Source: Fusibacter ferrireducens (GTDB lineage Bacteria; Bacillota; Clostridia; Peptostreptococcales; Acidaminobacteraceae). From it: DNA of 64,000 nucleotides. Made by a program: the position numbers and the translations under genes. The notes under the pieces were generated by a model, which saw only the letters and a list, made by a program, of their open reading frames with translations, was not told where the DNA came from and did not search any database. The stretch spans positions 1 through 64,000 of the forward strand of contig NZ_JADKNH010000014.1 of assembly GCF_015352425.1 (NCBI RefSeq), in the 5' to 3' direction. Below are positions 7,689 to 15,600 of this stretch, piece by piece. Every line of letters begins with the position of its first letter. Position 1 is the first letter of the stretch.

Positions 7689-8060
7689 ATGGAAAATTCA
7701 ATTTATGAGAGACTTAGGATTTTAAAGAGTGCAGGTCAGATCACAGGAAAAATGGAAAGTGCCATTGTGGCATTTTCAAAAAAAATGGAATATGATTATC
7801 ACTTGAATTTTAATGAAGACAACGGCGCGATGTTGGTGACACATCTTGCAACTGCGCTCTCGAGAATTGAAAGAGGAGAAAGCGTTGAAAAAATGGATGC
7901 TTTTCTTTTGGAACAGCTTGCTCAGGCGCCGGAGTATGGTGAATTGCCCAAATATCTTGCAGTTATAGAGGCGCAGATGGGATGGCAAATCCCAGAAGCA
8001 GAAATGGGTTATATAGCGGCACATTTTTGTACCGTCATTGAAAAAGGAGGTAAGATATGA
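7689..8060 (+). CDS. yhfY: YhfY-like single PRD-domain protein
   Basis: A 123-residue helical protein made of one PTS regulation domain. The conserved histidines are visible in NGAMLVTHLATALSRIERGE and near the end in EMGYIAAHFCTVIE. PRD modules usually sit in antiterminators or activators and are phosphorylated by PTS proteins; a free-standing PRD, as here, lacks RNA- or DNA-binding parts. It overlaps yhfU by four bases (ATGA), so the two are translationally coupled. Its place between regulator and transporter suggests it senses or tunes the pathway, but the role is unproven. Confidence 0.75.
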   Translation: MENSIYERLRILKSAGQITGKMESAIVAFSKKMEYDYHLNFNEDNGAMLVTHLATALSRIERGESVEKMDAFLLEQLAQAPEYGELPKYLAVIEAQMGWQIPEAEMGYIAAHFCTVIEKGGKI

Positions 8061-8422
8061 TTCGGTTTGTTGTAGGAGGTGCAATCCGCAAGGATGACAT
8101 TTCAAAAATTGTCAAAGAGATAGGAGGGGATGCAGTAGAAGTAAGCATTTTGTCAGACATGCAGGCTGCTTTAGCGATTCAGACTAAAAAGGCTGATTAC
8201 TATGTGGGTGCTTGTCACACTGGCGGCGGAGGCGCACTGAGCATGGCTATAGCGCTGTTGACAGTCGATAAATGTGCAACAGTTTCTATGCCAGGGAGAC
8301 CACCTAAAGAAGATGACATCATAAAGGCGGTTGAAGAAGGGAAAGTGGCATTTGGTTTTACTGGTGATCATGCAGAAGCAGCATTGGCTGTAATCGTCAG
8401 AGAAATTCTAAAGAAAAAATAA
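8057..8422 (+). CDS. yhfU: YhfU-like DUF2620 protein
   Basis: A 121-residue protein with a glycine-rich middle (YYVGACHTGGGGALSMAIAL) and the segment KVAFGFTGDHAEAALAVIV. Both match the DUF2620/SFCGS family to which E. coli YhfU belongs. The small alpha/beta layout recalls PTS IIB-like subunits, and its constant linkage to the membrane protein YhfT suggests a transport partner, but biochemical function is not known to me. Eighteen bases separate it from yhfT. Confidence 0.75.
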   Translation: MIRFVVGGAIRKDDISKIVKEIGGDAVEVSILSDMQAALAIQTKKADYYVGACHTGGGGALSMAIALLTVDKCATVSMPGRPPKEDDIIKAVEEGKVAFGFTGDHAEAALAVIVREILKKK

Positions 8423-8440
8423 TGTTAGAGGGGGAAAAAA

Positions 8441-9718
8441 ATGAAAATTATTTTAATGGCTTTATTGGGTGCATTGGCATCCATCATGGCAAATAAGGGA
8501 ATTGCAGTTTTTAATGATGGCTTGAGACCTATTATGCCTGAACACATTGAAGGTCGGATGACAAGAAAAGAATTAGCTGCAACGACATTTGCAATGAGTT
8601 TTGGTTTGGTAATTGGTTTTGGTATTCCGTTTTCTTTGGCAGCAAACATCATTCTCATCCACTGTATCTTACTTGGAACGGATATCATAGGGGCATCTTC
8701 TCCAGATGGGAAAAAAGGGATTGTCATTGCAGGTGTTATTGGTGCCTTGTACGGCGTCGGTATTTTACTCGGACTTGAAAGTGTCGTCAAGGCGTTTGAA
8801 ATGTTACCTGTAAATTTCTTAGGCAGTTTAGGCGAAGTTGGTGCACCTGTAGTTGTTGCATTTGCAGCATTTCCTGCTTTGGCAACTGGATATCAATATG
8901 GCGTTAAAAAAGGTGTTCTAAACTTATTTCTTTCTGTTTTGGCTTATCAAGGCGCGCTTTTATTCGGCAATATTACTTTGGGTACGGCTACAATCAAGTT
9001 AAATCCTCAAGGAAGTGCTTTAATTGTGGGGATGGTGATTCTGTTAGTTTTTGCAATGAGAGAAAAACAGGAAGAAGAAACTGTAGATTTGGTTTCCATT
9101 TTTGCAGAACGTGTTAAACGCATTCGAAAAAATTTACCTATACTAATGGTTATGGGCGGATTGGTCGCTGCGGCTACAGCTTCCAATTTAATAGCGGGAG
9201 ACCCTATTTCGCTAAATCTCATGAAGGAAAGTCAATTTATGGATGCTGGATTTGCTGCACTTGCAAGAGGAATTGGCTTTATTCCTTTAGTGGCTTCCAC
9301 GGCAATTGTCACAGGGGTTTATGGACCAGTGGGAATGACTTTTGTATTCGCTGTGGGCCTATTTGTTAGAAATCCAATTTTGGCGGGTCTAATAGGGGCA
9401 GTTGTCATTGGCGCTGAAGTCTTGTTATTAGATCGAATTGCACACTTTATCGACAAATTCCCTGGCATTAGAAAATCTGGGGATAATATTCGAATGGCAA
9501 TGACCAAATTACTTGAAATCGCACTCTTAGTTGGTGGTATGAATGCTGCAAATGCAATGGCTCCAGGAATAGGCTATTTCTTAGTTGTAGGACTTTATAT
9601 ATCGAATGAAATTGCTGGGAAACCATTTGTCAGAATGGCGGTTGGACCTATTGCCGCTATTTTAGTAGGTATTTTTGTGAACTTATTAGCTCTAATAGGA
9701 TTATTTGTTGTGGCATAG
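8441..9718 (+). CDS. yhfT: YhfT-like membrane transporter
   Basis: A 425-residue protein with about ten to twelve hydrophobic segments and an early GALASIMANKGIAVFNDGLRP-like region typical of YhfT. There is a charged cytoplasmic loop around residues 205-225 (REKQEEETVDLVSIFAERVKRIRK). It probably imports the substrate of the yhf pathway together with YhfU. AGGGGG lies ten bases before the ATG. A strong hairpin follows the stop, which could lower expression of the enzyme genes downstream relative to the transporter. Confidence 0.8.
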   Translation: MKIILMALLGALASIMANKGIAVFNDGLRPIMPEHIEGRMTRKELAATTFAMSFGLVIGFGIPFSLAANIILIHCILLGTDIIGASSPDGKKGIVIAGVIGALYGVGILLGLESVVKAFEMLPVNFLGSLGEVGAPVVVAFAAFPALATGYQYGVKKGVLNLFLSVLAYQGALLFGNITLGTATIKLNPQGSALIVGMVILLVFAMREKQEEETVDLVSIFAERVKRIRKNLPILMVMGGLVAAATASNLIAGDPISLNLMKESQFMDAGFAALARGIGFIPLVASTAIVTGVYGPVGMTFVFAVGLFVRNPILAGLIGAVVIGAEVLLLDRIAHFIDKFPGIRKSGDNIRMAMTKLLEIALLVGGMNAANAMAPGIGYFLVVGLYISNEIAGKPFVRMAVGPIAAILVGIFVNLLALIGLFVVA

Positions 9719-9726
9719 ATAAAGCG

Positions 9727-9758
9727 CTTGAAGGAAGCAATATATTGCTTCCTTCAAG
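9727..9758. terminator. Perfect 32-bp palindrome after yhfT
   Basis: CTTGAAGGAAGCAATA is directly followed by its exact reverse complement, then GGTTTTAAG. The short T-run makes it at best a weak terminator; it may act as an attenuator or mRNA-end stabiliser between the transport part and the enzyme part of the locus. The rest of 9759-9894 shows nothing clear. Confidence 0.6.
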
Positions 9759-9894
9759 GTTTTAAGATGAAAGTTTTAAGATACAAGTATTTAGATGAAT
9801 TTAGAAGTTATACTTTAGCCGCTAAATGCTTTAAGCATTATACTTAAAGACTTAAGGTGAATTTTAAATAAATTCGAATGCAGGGGGTGAACTC

Positions 9895-11007
9895 GTGAAT
9901 AAAAGTGAGTTAAATCGCATTATGAATGCGATGATACGTTCAAAAGAAGAAGAGGGCGGTACCGTCGTTTCTTTTCAAAAGGGCATGATTGAAAAGGTGA
10001 CAACTGCTTTATGTGAAGGGCAGGATACCATCACCTTATTCGGAGTGAAAAATACGAATCAACTTTCAGCGGATTTGGTAACAAAACTTCAAAAGGATGA
10101 ACAATTTGTTTTTCATACGGTGGATTCGATGTCGGATCGTGGGCGTGCACTGGATATCAATTGTATAAATCCTTTGACCGGTAGGGTGATGACAGGTTCT
10201 TCAAGTGGAGGCTGTATCAACATATTAAAAGGCATAAATGATCTTGCCATTGGCACGGATGGTGGAGGTTCAGTATTGGCACCAGCCATGAGCACTCAGT
10301 TGTTTTCAATCATGGGCAAAGGCCTTGGCTTGATGGGCAGCGCTTCAAAAGTATCTACAGATGGTCTATCCTTTATACCGGGCATCGGAGTGATTTCACA
10401 CACCTATGCAAAATGTGTCGAGGCGATTCGAGTATTATGTGATATTTCAGATGAAGAATGGGAGGCGCACACGATTTCAAGGCCGATGCGAGTGGCCATT
10501 CCAGTGGAAGGCAGTGTTACTTTGCCAGATGGTAGGGATATGACTGCAGCGTTAGAGCCCGTTTTGAGTATTTTACCTGAGTCGATTTCAATCGAAAAGG
10601 TAAAGGTGCCTAATCTTCAAAATCGTCACGAAAGCATACCGTTTGTTCATCAATTATTCGAAAGTGGTATCGATGCGATTATGACATTTGAAGGACCTAT
10701 AGATCTGTATGGTTACGGTGATTCCATCATGGGCGTATGGGGGCAAACAGGAGAAAATGAAGTGAGCAAATCAGGCAAGTATCTCGTAAAATCTGCCAAC
10801 ATGGCGAATGCAACTGCAATTACCATTCCGACGGATGAACTTGCCACAGGTGTTTTAATGCTCACTAAAACAGGTAGACAATCGGGCATGCGTTTAATGC
10901 AACTGGGTGCAATGATTGCGGCAACCTTTAAGCGACCGGCTCTCTATGGGAACTATTTCTTGGGAAATGATTCGCCTAAAGATAATGCTTTTGGAATGGA
11001 GGCGTAG
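9895..11007 (+). CDS. Amidase-signature (AS) family protein in the yhf locus
   Basis: A 370-residue protein, somewhat short for AS enzymes. It carries the signature TGSSSGG (residues 100-106) and IGTDGGGSVLAPA (119-131). By family comparison the nucleophile would be Ser126, the cis-Ser Ser103, and the Lys possibly Lys52 in FGVKN, which lies closer than usual. AS enzymes hydrolyse amides, for example of ureas, malonamides or Glu-tRNA partners. I do not recall this gene in the E. coli yhf operon. It starts with GTG, preceded by AGGGGGTG, and php begins one base after its stop, so it is co-translated with the pathway genes. The substrate is unknown. Confidence 0.75.
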   Translation: MNKSELNRIMNAMIRSKEEEGGTVVSFQKGMIEKVTTALCEGQDTITLFGVKNTNQLSADLVTKLQKDEQFVFHTVDSMSDRGRALDINCINPLTGRVMTGSSSGGCINILKGINDLAIGTDGGGSVLAPAMSTQLFSIMGKGLGLMGSASKVSTDGLSFIPGIGVISHTYAKCVEAIRVLCDISDEEWEAHTISRPMRVAIPVEGSVTLPDGRDMTAALEPVLSILPESISIEKVKVPNLQNRHESIPFVHQLFESGIDAIMTFEGPIDLYGYGDSIMGVWGQTGENEVSKSGKYLVKSANMANATAITIPTDELATGVLMLTKTGRQSGMRLMQLGAMIAATFKRPALYGNYFLGNDSPKDNAFGMEA

Positions 11008-11008
11008 C

Positions 11009-11923
11009 ATGTCAATTTACGGTGTTCAGGGCATAATCTCACCTGAAAACTTGGGAAAAACTTATTTTCACGAACATTTGTATTTAGATTTATCAAGGAT
11101 TAAGGGCGATCCAGATACACATTATAATGCGGTGGAACTCATCATTGATGAGATGAAAAATTTAAAGAAGCTGGGCATCTCCACTATTGTTGAAATGACC
11201 AATCATGGTATGGGCAGAAATCTCAATCAAGTGATGCGTGTTTCACTTGAATCAGGGATGCAAGTCATCATGAGTACAGGATTTTATAAAGAGCCGTTTT
11301 TACCGGATGTGGTCTCTAAAAGCACGATTTCGGAACTGGTTAAACAATTAACTCACGAAATTACAACCGGTATTGAGGGGACCTCAGTAAGGGCTCAGGT
11401 CATCGGTGAAATTGGAACGAGCAAAGACGTGATGACGCCCCTAGAGGCAAAGGTCTTTGAAATTGCAGCAAGGACGCACATAGAAACTGGAGCGCCTATT
11501 GCAACACATACGACGCTTGGGACTTGTGGCGTTGAACAATTAGATTTTTTAAGTGGCTTCGGCGTTGATTTATCAAAAGTGGTCATTGGCCATGTGGATT
11601 TAAATTGTGAAAAAAATTATCACTTGAAAATGGCAGATAAGGGTGCAGTCTTGGCATTTGATACGATTGGAAAGCTGAATTACGGTTCAGATGAGATCAG
11701 AGCGAAGCATATTGCCCATTTAATAGAGCGGGGACATATAGATCAAATCGTCTTGTCCCAAGATATGACGAGAAAATCTCATCTTAAGGCCAATGGCGGG
11801 ATTGGGTATGGTCATTTAATAGAAGTGTTCATCCCTTTGCTATTAGCTGAAGGTGTTGGCAATGAAGAAATTAGAAAAATGTTAGAAGAAAATCCTAAGA
11901 GAATATTGAGGCGAAAGGAGTGA
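11009..11923 (+). CDS. php: Phosphotriesterase homology protein (Php)
   Basis: A 304-residue TIM-barrel amidohydrolase. Metal ligands are visible as His-x-His in FHEHLYL, the bridging Glu in VIGEIGTS (the Php form, where true phosphotriesterases have a carboxylated Lys), His in ATHTTLG, His in IGHVDLN, and Asp in LSQDMTR. Php proteins hydrolyse unidentified esters, lactones or amides with two metal ions. The ATG at 11009 with GGAGG in front is chosen over the upstream in-frame start at 10916, which overlaps the previous gene. It is the middle gene of the yhf enzyme block. Confidence 0.85.
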   Translation: MSIYGVQGIISPENLGKTYFHEHLYLDLSRIKGDPDTHYNAVELIIDEMKNLKKLGISTIVEMTNHGMGRNLNQVMRVSLESGMQVIMSTGFYKEPFLPDVVSKSTISELVKQLTHEITTGIEGTSVRAQVIGEIGTSKDVMTPLEAKVFEIAARTHIETGAPIATHTTLGTCGVEQLDFLSGFGVDLSKVVIGHVDLNCEKNYHLKMADKGAVLAFDTIGKLNYGSDEIRAKHIAHLIERGHIDQIVLSQDMTRKSHLKANGGIGYGHLIEVFIPLLLAEGVGNEEIRKMLEENPKRILRRKE

Positions 11924-11930
11924 CGATCAG

Positions 11931-13025
11931 ATGAAAACATACCCTATTCAACCCATGTCAATCCATCAGGCGATGGAAATGCAATTTCACCTTGTCAATT
12001 GTATCCATGAAACAATTCCAGGGGGTGAGATGCTAACGCAAGGCGATTTAGGCGTTGTACTCGGAGAGGGTGCTCCAACAATGACGAGAAAGGTAGAAGC
12101 AGTTCTCGCAAAGTGCTTTGGTGCAGAGGCGGCAATTTTGGTCCGTGGTTCAGGGACAGGTGCAATGAGAAATGTTTTTAACGTCTTAAATAGCCCCCTA
12201 GATAAAATTGTATTACATGATGCTCCAATTTACCCAACGACAAAAGTGATTATAGAAAGTATGGGACTTAAACCGATTTGGATAGATTACAATTTGGATA
12301 CGACTGATCAGTGGGACTCTTGTAAAGCAGCTTCTTTTGCACTGATTCAGCATTCGAGACAGCGTATAGATGATTCTTATGAGCTCCAAGAAGTCATTCA
12401 GAAGTTAAGACAGGTCAATCCCGATATAAGCATTCTTGTGGATGATAATTATGCCGTTATGAAAGCGGCTAAAATTGGTGTGCAGGTTGGGGCCGACGTC
12501 AGCGCCTTCTCGATGTTTAAACTATTGGGACCAGAGGGCGTAGGTTGTGTTGTTGGCAAAAAAAGCATCATTGAAAGCATCAGGAAAATCAATTATTCTG
12601 GTGGCAGTCAGGTTCAGGGGCACGAAGCATTAGAGGCTTTGCGAGCACTAGTTTACACACCTGTATCTTTGGCAATTCAATCCGAACAGGTTGAAAAAGC
12701 ATATCAGCGGTTGTTAAATGGTGAAGTTAAAGGCGTCAAAAATGCGTATATTGCCAATGCGCAGTCCCGTGTGTTATTGGTTGAGTTTGAAAAACCAATT
12801 GCCAAAGCAGTGCTAGAGGCAAGCGAGAAATTGGGCGCTGCGCCGCATCCTGTGGGTGCTGAATCCAAATATGAAGTGGTGGCTCAATTTTATAGAGTTT
12901 CAGCAACTTTCAGAAATGCTGATCCTGCATTGGAAAATTCAATGATTCGAATAAATCCAATGCGTTCAGGCGCGGATACTGTGATAAATGTGCTTAAGAG
13001 AGCAATTGAACAGGCAGAAAAATAG
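11931..13025 (+). CDS. yhfS: YhfS-like PLP-dependent fold-type I enzyme
   Basis: A 364-residue protein of the aminotransferase/cystathionine-lyase-like fold. The PLP Asp region is VDDNYAVMKA and the Schiff-base Lys is in SMFKLLGPEGVG; AAILVRGSGTGAMRN forms the phosphate-binding turn. The sequence matches the E. coli YhfS type. Reaction unknown; fold-type I enzymes perform transamination, lyase or racemase chemistry on amino compounds. Seven bases separate it from php and nine from yhfX, with AGGAG before the ATG, consistent with one operon. Confidence 0.8.
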   Translation: MKTYPIQPMSIHQAMEMQFHLVNCIHETIPGGEMLTQGDLGVVLGEGAPTMTRKVEAVLAKCFGAEAAILVRGSGTGAMRNVFNVLNSPLDKIVLHDAPIYPTTKVIIESMGLKPIWIDYNLDTTDQWDSCKAASFALIQHSRQRIDDSYELQEVIQKLRQVNPDISILVDDNYAVMKAAKIGVQVGADVSAFSMFKLLGPEGVGCVVGKKSIIESIRKINYSGGSQVQGHEALEALRALVYTPVSLAIQSEQVEKAYQRLLNGEVKGVKNAYIANAQSRVLLVEFEKPIAKAVLEASEKLGAAPHPVGAESKYEVVAQFYRVSATFRNADPALENSMIRINPMRSGADTVINVLKRAIEQAEK

Positions 13026-13033
13026 GAGGTCAC

Positions 13034-14203
13034 ATGTTTTTAGAAAAGACAATTGCCAGAAATAAAGCCTTGATTGATGCCGCATTAGAATTTCGTAAAG
13101 AAAATAAAATTACACCGGATACTTATGTGATTGATCTGGATGTTGTGGAAAACAATGCGAGATTACTTGTTGAAGAGGCAAAAAAACAAGGCATTCAGCT
13201 TTATTTTATGACAAAACAAATCGGGCGAAATCCAGAAATAGCAAAAAGGGTGGTTGCCCAAGGCATAGACCGCATCGTTGCTGTTGACGCATGGGAAGCG
13301 CTTGCATTGGCTGGTGAGGGTATGCAACTTGGCCATGTGGGCCATCTCGTTCAGATTCCTGAGGGCATGATTGCGGAAGTTTTAAGTTATAGACCAGAAG
13401 TCATCACCGTATTTTCACTGGAAAAAGCCAGAAGTATTTCTAGAGAAGCAAAAAAAATGGGGATAACTCAAAAATTGCTCATGAGAGTCGTGGGAGATAA
13501 GGATCATTTATATGATGGCCAAAAGGGCGGATTTTTGGAGCATGAATGGCTGAGCAGTGCCAAAGCCATTCATGAGATGTCCAATGTATCGCTTGCAGGT
13601 CTAACGGCTTTTCCCTGCTTTTTATATAAAGAAGGAGAGGTTGTGGCAACGGAAAATGTAAAGACGGTGCAAAAGGCGGCGGCTTTAATTCAAGAGCATC
13701 TTGGCATAAAATTGGAACAGATTAACCTGCCTAGTGCGAATTCAGTTCATACACTTGATTTGGTTGCAAAGGCAGGGGGGACACATGCTGAACCGGGTCA
13801 TGCCTTAACGGGGACAACACCTTTACATGCCGTTATGGATCTGCCCGAAAAGCCCGCAATGGTTTATATTACTGAAATATCACATTATGTGGATCAATCT
13901 GCTTATGTGTATGGTGGTGGATTTTACCAAAGATCAGGTGTCAATAAGGCGCTTGTCGTCCGCGAATGTGATTTGTCAAAATCAAATATAGTTGCTGCAA
14001 AAGAGCCTTCGCCGCTGATGATTGACTATTATGCAGAAGTGGATGTCGCCAACATAGAGAGTCAAATCGGGGATGCAGTGATCTATGCATTTAGAACGCA
14101 AATTTTTATGACTCGAAGTAATGTGGCTTTAATTGAAGGGATTCAAAGCGGTGCGCCTAAATTAATTGGTATTTATGATGCACTTGGCAGAAAAAAGGAC
14201 TGA
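13034..14203 (+). CDS. yhfX: YhfX-like PLP-dependent racemase-fold enzyme
   Basis: A 389-residue protein with an alanine-racemase-type N-terminal barrel. The PLP lysine is in LYFMTKQIGRNP after VIDLDVVENNARLL; the later SANSVHTLDL and EPGHALTGTTP segments line the cofactor pocket. It belongs to the YhfX group. Together with YhfS this gives two PLP enzymes of different folds in one pathway, which points to an amino-acid-like substrate with stereochemical change. AGGAGGT precedes the ATG. Confidence 0.8.
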   Translation: MFLEKTIARNKALIDAALEFRKENKITPDTYVIDLDVVENNARLLVEEAKKQGIQLYFMTKQIGRNPEIAKRVVAQGIDRIVAVDAWEALALAGEGMQLGHVGHLVQIPEGMIAEVLSYRPEVITVFSLEKARSISREAKKMGITQKLLMRVVGDKDHLYDGQKGGFLEHEWLSSAKAIHEMSNVSLAGLTAFPCFLYKEGEVVATENVKTVQKAAALIQEHLGIKLEQINLPSANSVHTLDLVAKAGGTHAEPGHALTGTTPLHAVMDLPEKPAMVYITEISHYVDQSAYVYGGGFYQRSGVNKALVVRECDLSKSNIVAAKEPSPLMIDYYAEVDVANIESQIGDAVIYAFRTQIFMTRSNVALIEGIQSGAPKLIGIYDALGRKKD

Positions 14204-14209
14204 TATAGA

Positions 14210-15403
14210 ATGGAAAAGAGAGCAATATTATTAATTGTAGACAGTTTGGGCATAGGTGCCATGACGGACGTGGCAACTGTACGCCCACAGGATTTGGGTT
14301 CAAATACATTTGGACATATCCTGAGCTATAGGCCTGAACTGAAAATACCCAATTTAAAAAAGCTAGGCATTGGTTCTGTATTGGACAATGATAACCTTAT
14401 TGAAAAACATCCCCTTGCCAGCTACGGCCGATGTGCTTTACTTCATGAAGGTGCAGACAGTTATTTAGGACATCAAGAAATCATGGGGACTAAGCCCTTG
14501 CCTGCAACAAAGATGCCCTTTGCAAATGCCCTAGAAGATGTCAAATGCGGACTAGAGGCTGCTGGATACAAAGTGATAATTCCCAATGAAAAAAAGCCTT
14601 TTTTATTGGTGGAAGATGCTGTGGTGGTAGCGGATAATATCGAAACGGACTATGGTCAGATTTATAATGTGACCGGCGCAATCGACGTCATATCTTTCGA
14701 TGAAATTCAAGCAATCGGTAAGATTGTACGTGATCTCACAAAAGTAAATCGAGTGATCGCATTAGGTGGAGAGGGTGTTTCCGTGGACTGGATACTATCC
14801 TGTGTTGAGCAAAGAGAAGACGGTCTGATTGGTGTCAATTCTCCAAAATCAGGTGTTTATCAACAAGGTTATCAAGTGAGACATCTGGGATTGGGACTTG
14901 ACCCAGAAGAACAAGTTCAAAGCGCCGCAATTAGGGCTGGAAAAGAAGTTGTCCTAATAGGCAAAATGCAAGATGTGATCGTCTGTGAAGAAGCTAAGCG
15001 TGTTGTGGCCATTGAGACGTCGCTCGTGTTAGACAGCATTTTGGCGCACATGGAAACGATGACAACGGGACTAATTGCAGCGACTGTACAAGAAACGGAT
15101 TTGGCTGGTCATGCTCAAGATGTGGCGTTATATGCCGATCTCATTGAACGGGTTGATGAAGGTATCGGAAAAATTATGGAGAAAATGACTGGCGATGATT
15201 TGCTCATAATAAGTGCTGATCATGGGAATGATCCCTGTGCTCATCACAGTCAGCATACGAGAGAAAATACCTTTTTACTTTCTTACCAAAAGGGTCATAC
15301 CGCTTGCGACTTAGGAACTCGAAAGACACTTTCAGATATGGCGGCATCCATTGCGACTTTTTTGGAAATTGAACCGTGTAAGAATGGCACCAATTTCATA
15401 TGA
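14210..15403 (+). CDS. yhfW: YhfW-like phosphopentomutase-family protein
   Basis: A 397-residue member of the alkaline-phosphatase/phosphopentomutase superfamily. Metal-site segments are LIVDSLGIGAM at the N-terminus and ISADHGNDPCAHHSQHTREN near the C-terminus; the phosphorylated Thr should lie in the region around SNTFGHI. Phosphopentomutase interconverts ribose 1- and 5-phosphate, so the yhf pathway may make or use a sugar phosphate. It is the last gene of the locus; a repeat element and a terminator follow. Confidence 0.8.
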   Translation: MEKRAILLIVDSLGIGAMTDVATVRPQDLGSNTFGHILSYRPELKIPNLKKLGIGSVLDNDNLIEKHPLASYGRCALLHEGADSYLGHQEIMGTKPLPATKMPFANALEDVKCGLEAAGYKVIIPNEKKPFLLVEDAVVVADNIETDYGQIYNVTGAIDVISFDEIQAIGKIVRDLTKVNRVIALGGEGVSVDWILSCVEQREDGLIGVNSPKSGVYQQGYQVRHLGLGLDPEEQVQSAAIRAGKEVVLIGKMQDVIVCEEAKRVVAIETSLVLDSILAHMETMTTGLIAATVQETDLAGHAQDVALYADLIERVDEGIGKIMEKMTGDDLLIISADHGNDPCAHHSQHTRENTFLLSYQKGHTACDLGTRKTLSDMAASIATFLEIEPCKNGTNFI

Positions 15404-15420
15404 GTAGATGCATAGCACCG

Positions 15421-15516
15421 ATGTTCAGCAAGACTTTGTTTTGCCGACCCCGTCCTCGTCTAATCGCTTAGGGCAGGTTGAACATCCATCTTCACAGCTT
15501 TCAGCTCAAATCTTGT
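15421..15516. repeat. Dispersed repeat family A, diverged third copy
   Basis: The right half (AGGTTGAACAT, then TTCACAGCTTTCAGCTCAAA and TCTTGT) matches the units at 2319-2522 closely; the left half keeps only AGCAAGACTTTG as a relic of the left inverted repeat. Like the other copies it lies between a stop codon and a terminator in a convergent gap. Confidence 0.75.
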
Positions 15517-15526
15517 AATATATAAT

Positions 15527-15580
15527 AAAAAAAGATTCCTCGGAAATCCTTTTTGATTTCCATTGAGGAATCTTTATTTT
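15527..15580. terminator. Bidirectional terminator between yhfW and the H-NOX receptor gene
   Basis: AAAGATTCCTC (15531-15541) pairs with GAGGAATCTTT (15565-15575), with an inner AAATC/GATTT stem. An A-run precedes and a T-rich tract follows, so it serves both convergent transcripts. Confidence 0.85.
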
Positions 15581-15600
15581 TGGTTGAACAAGTATACTTG

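Noticed and set aside
10916-11008. N-terminal extension of Php
   Set aside because: It lies inside the amidase-like gene; GGAGG places the start at 11009.
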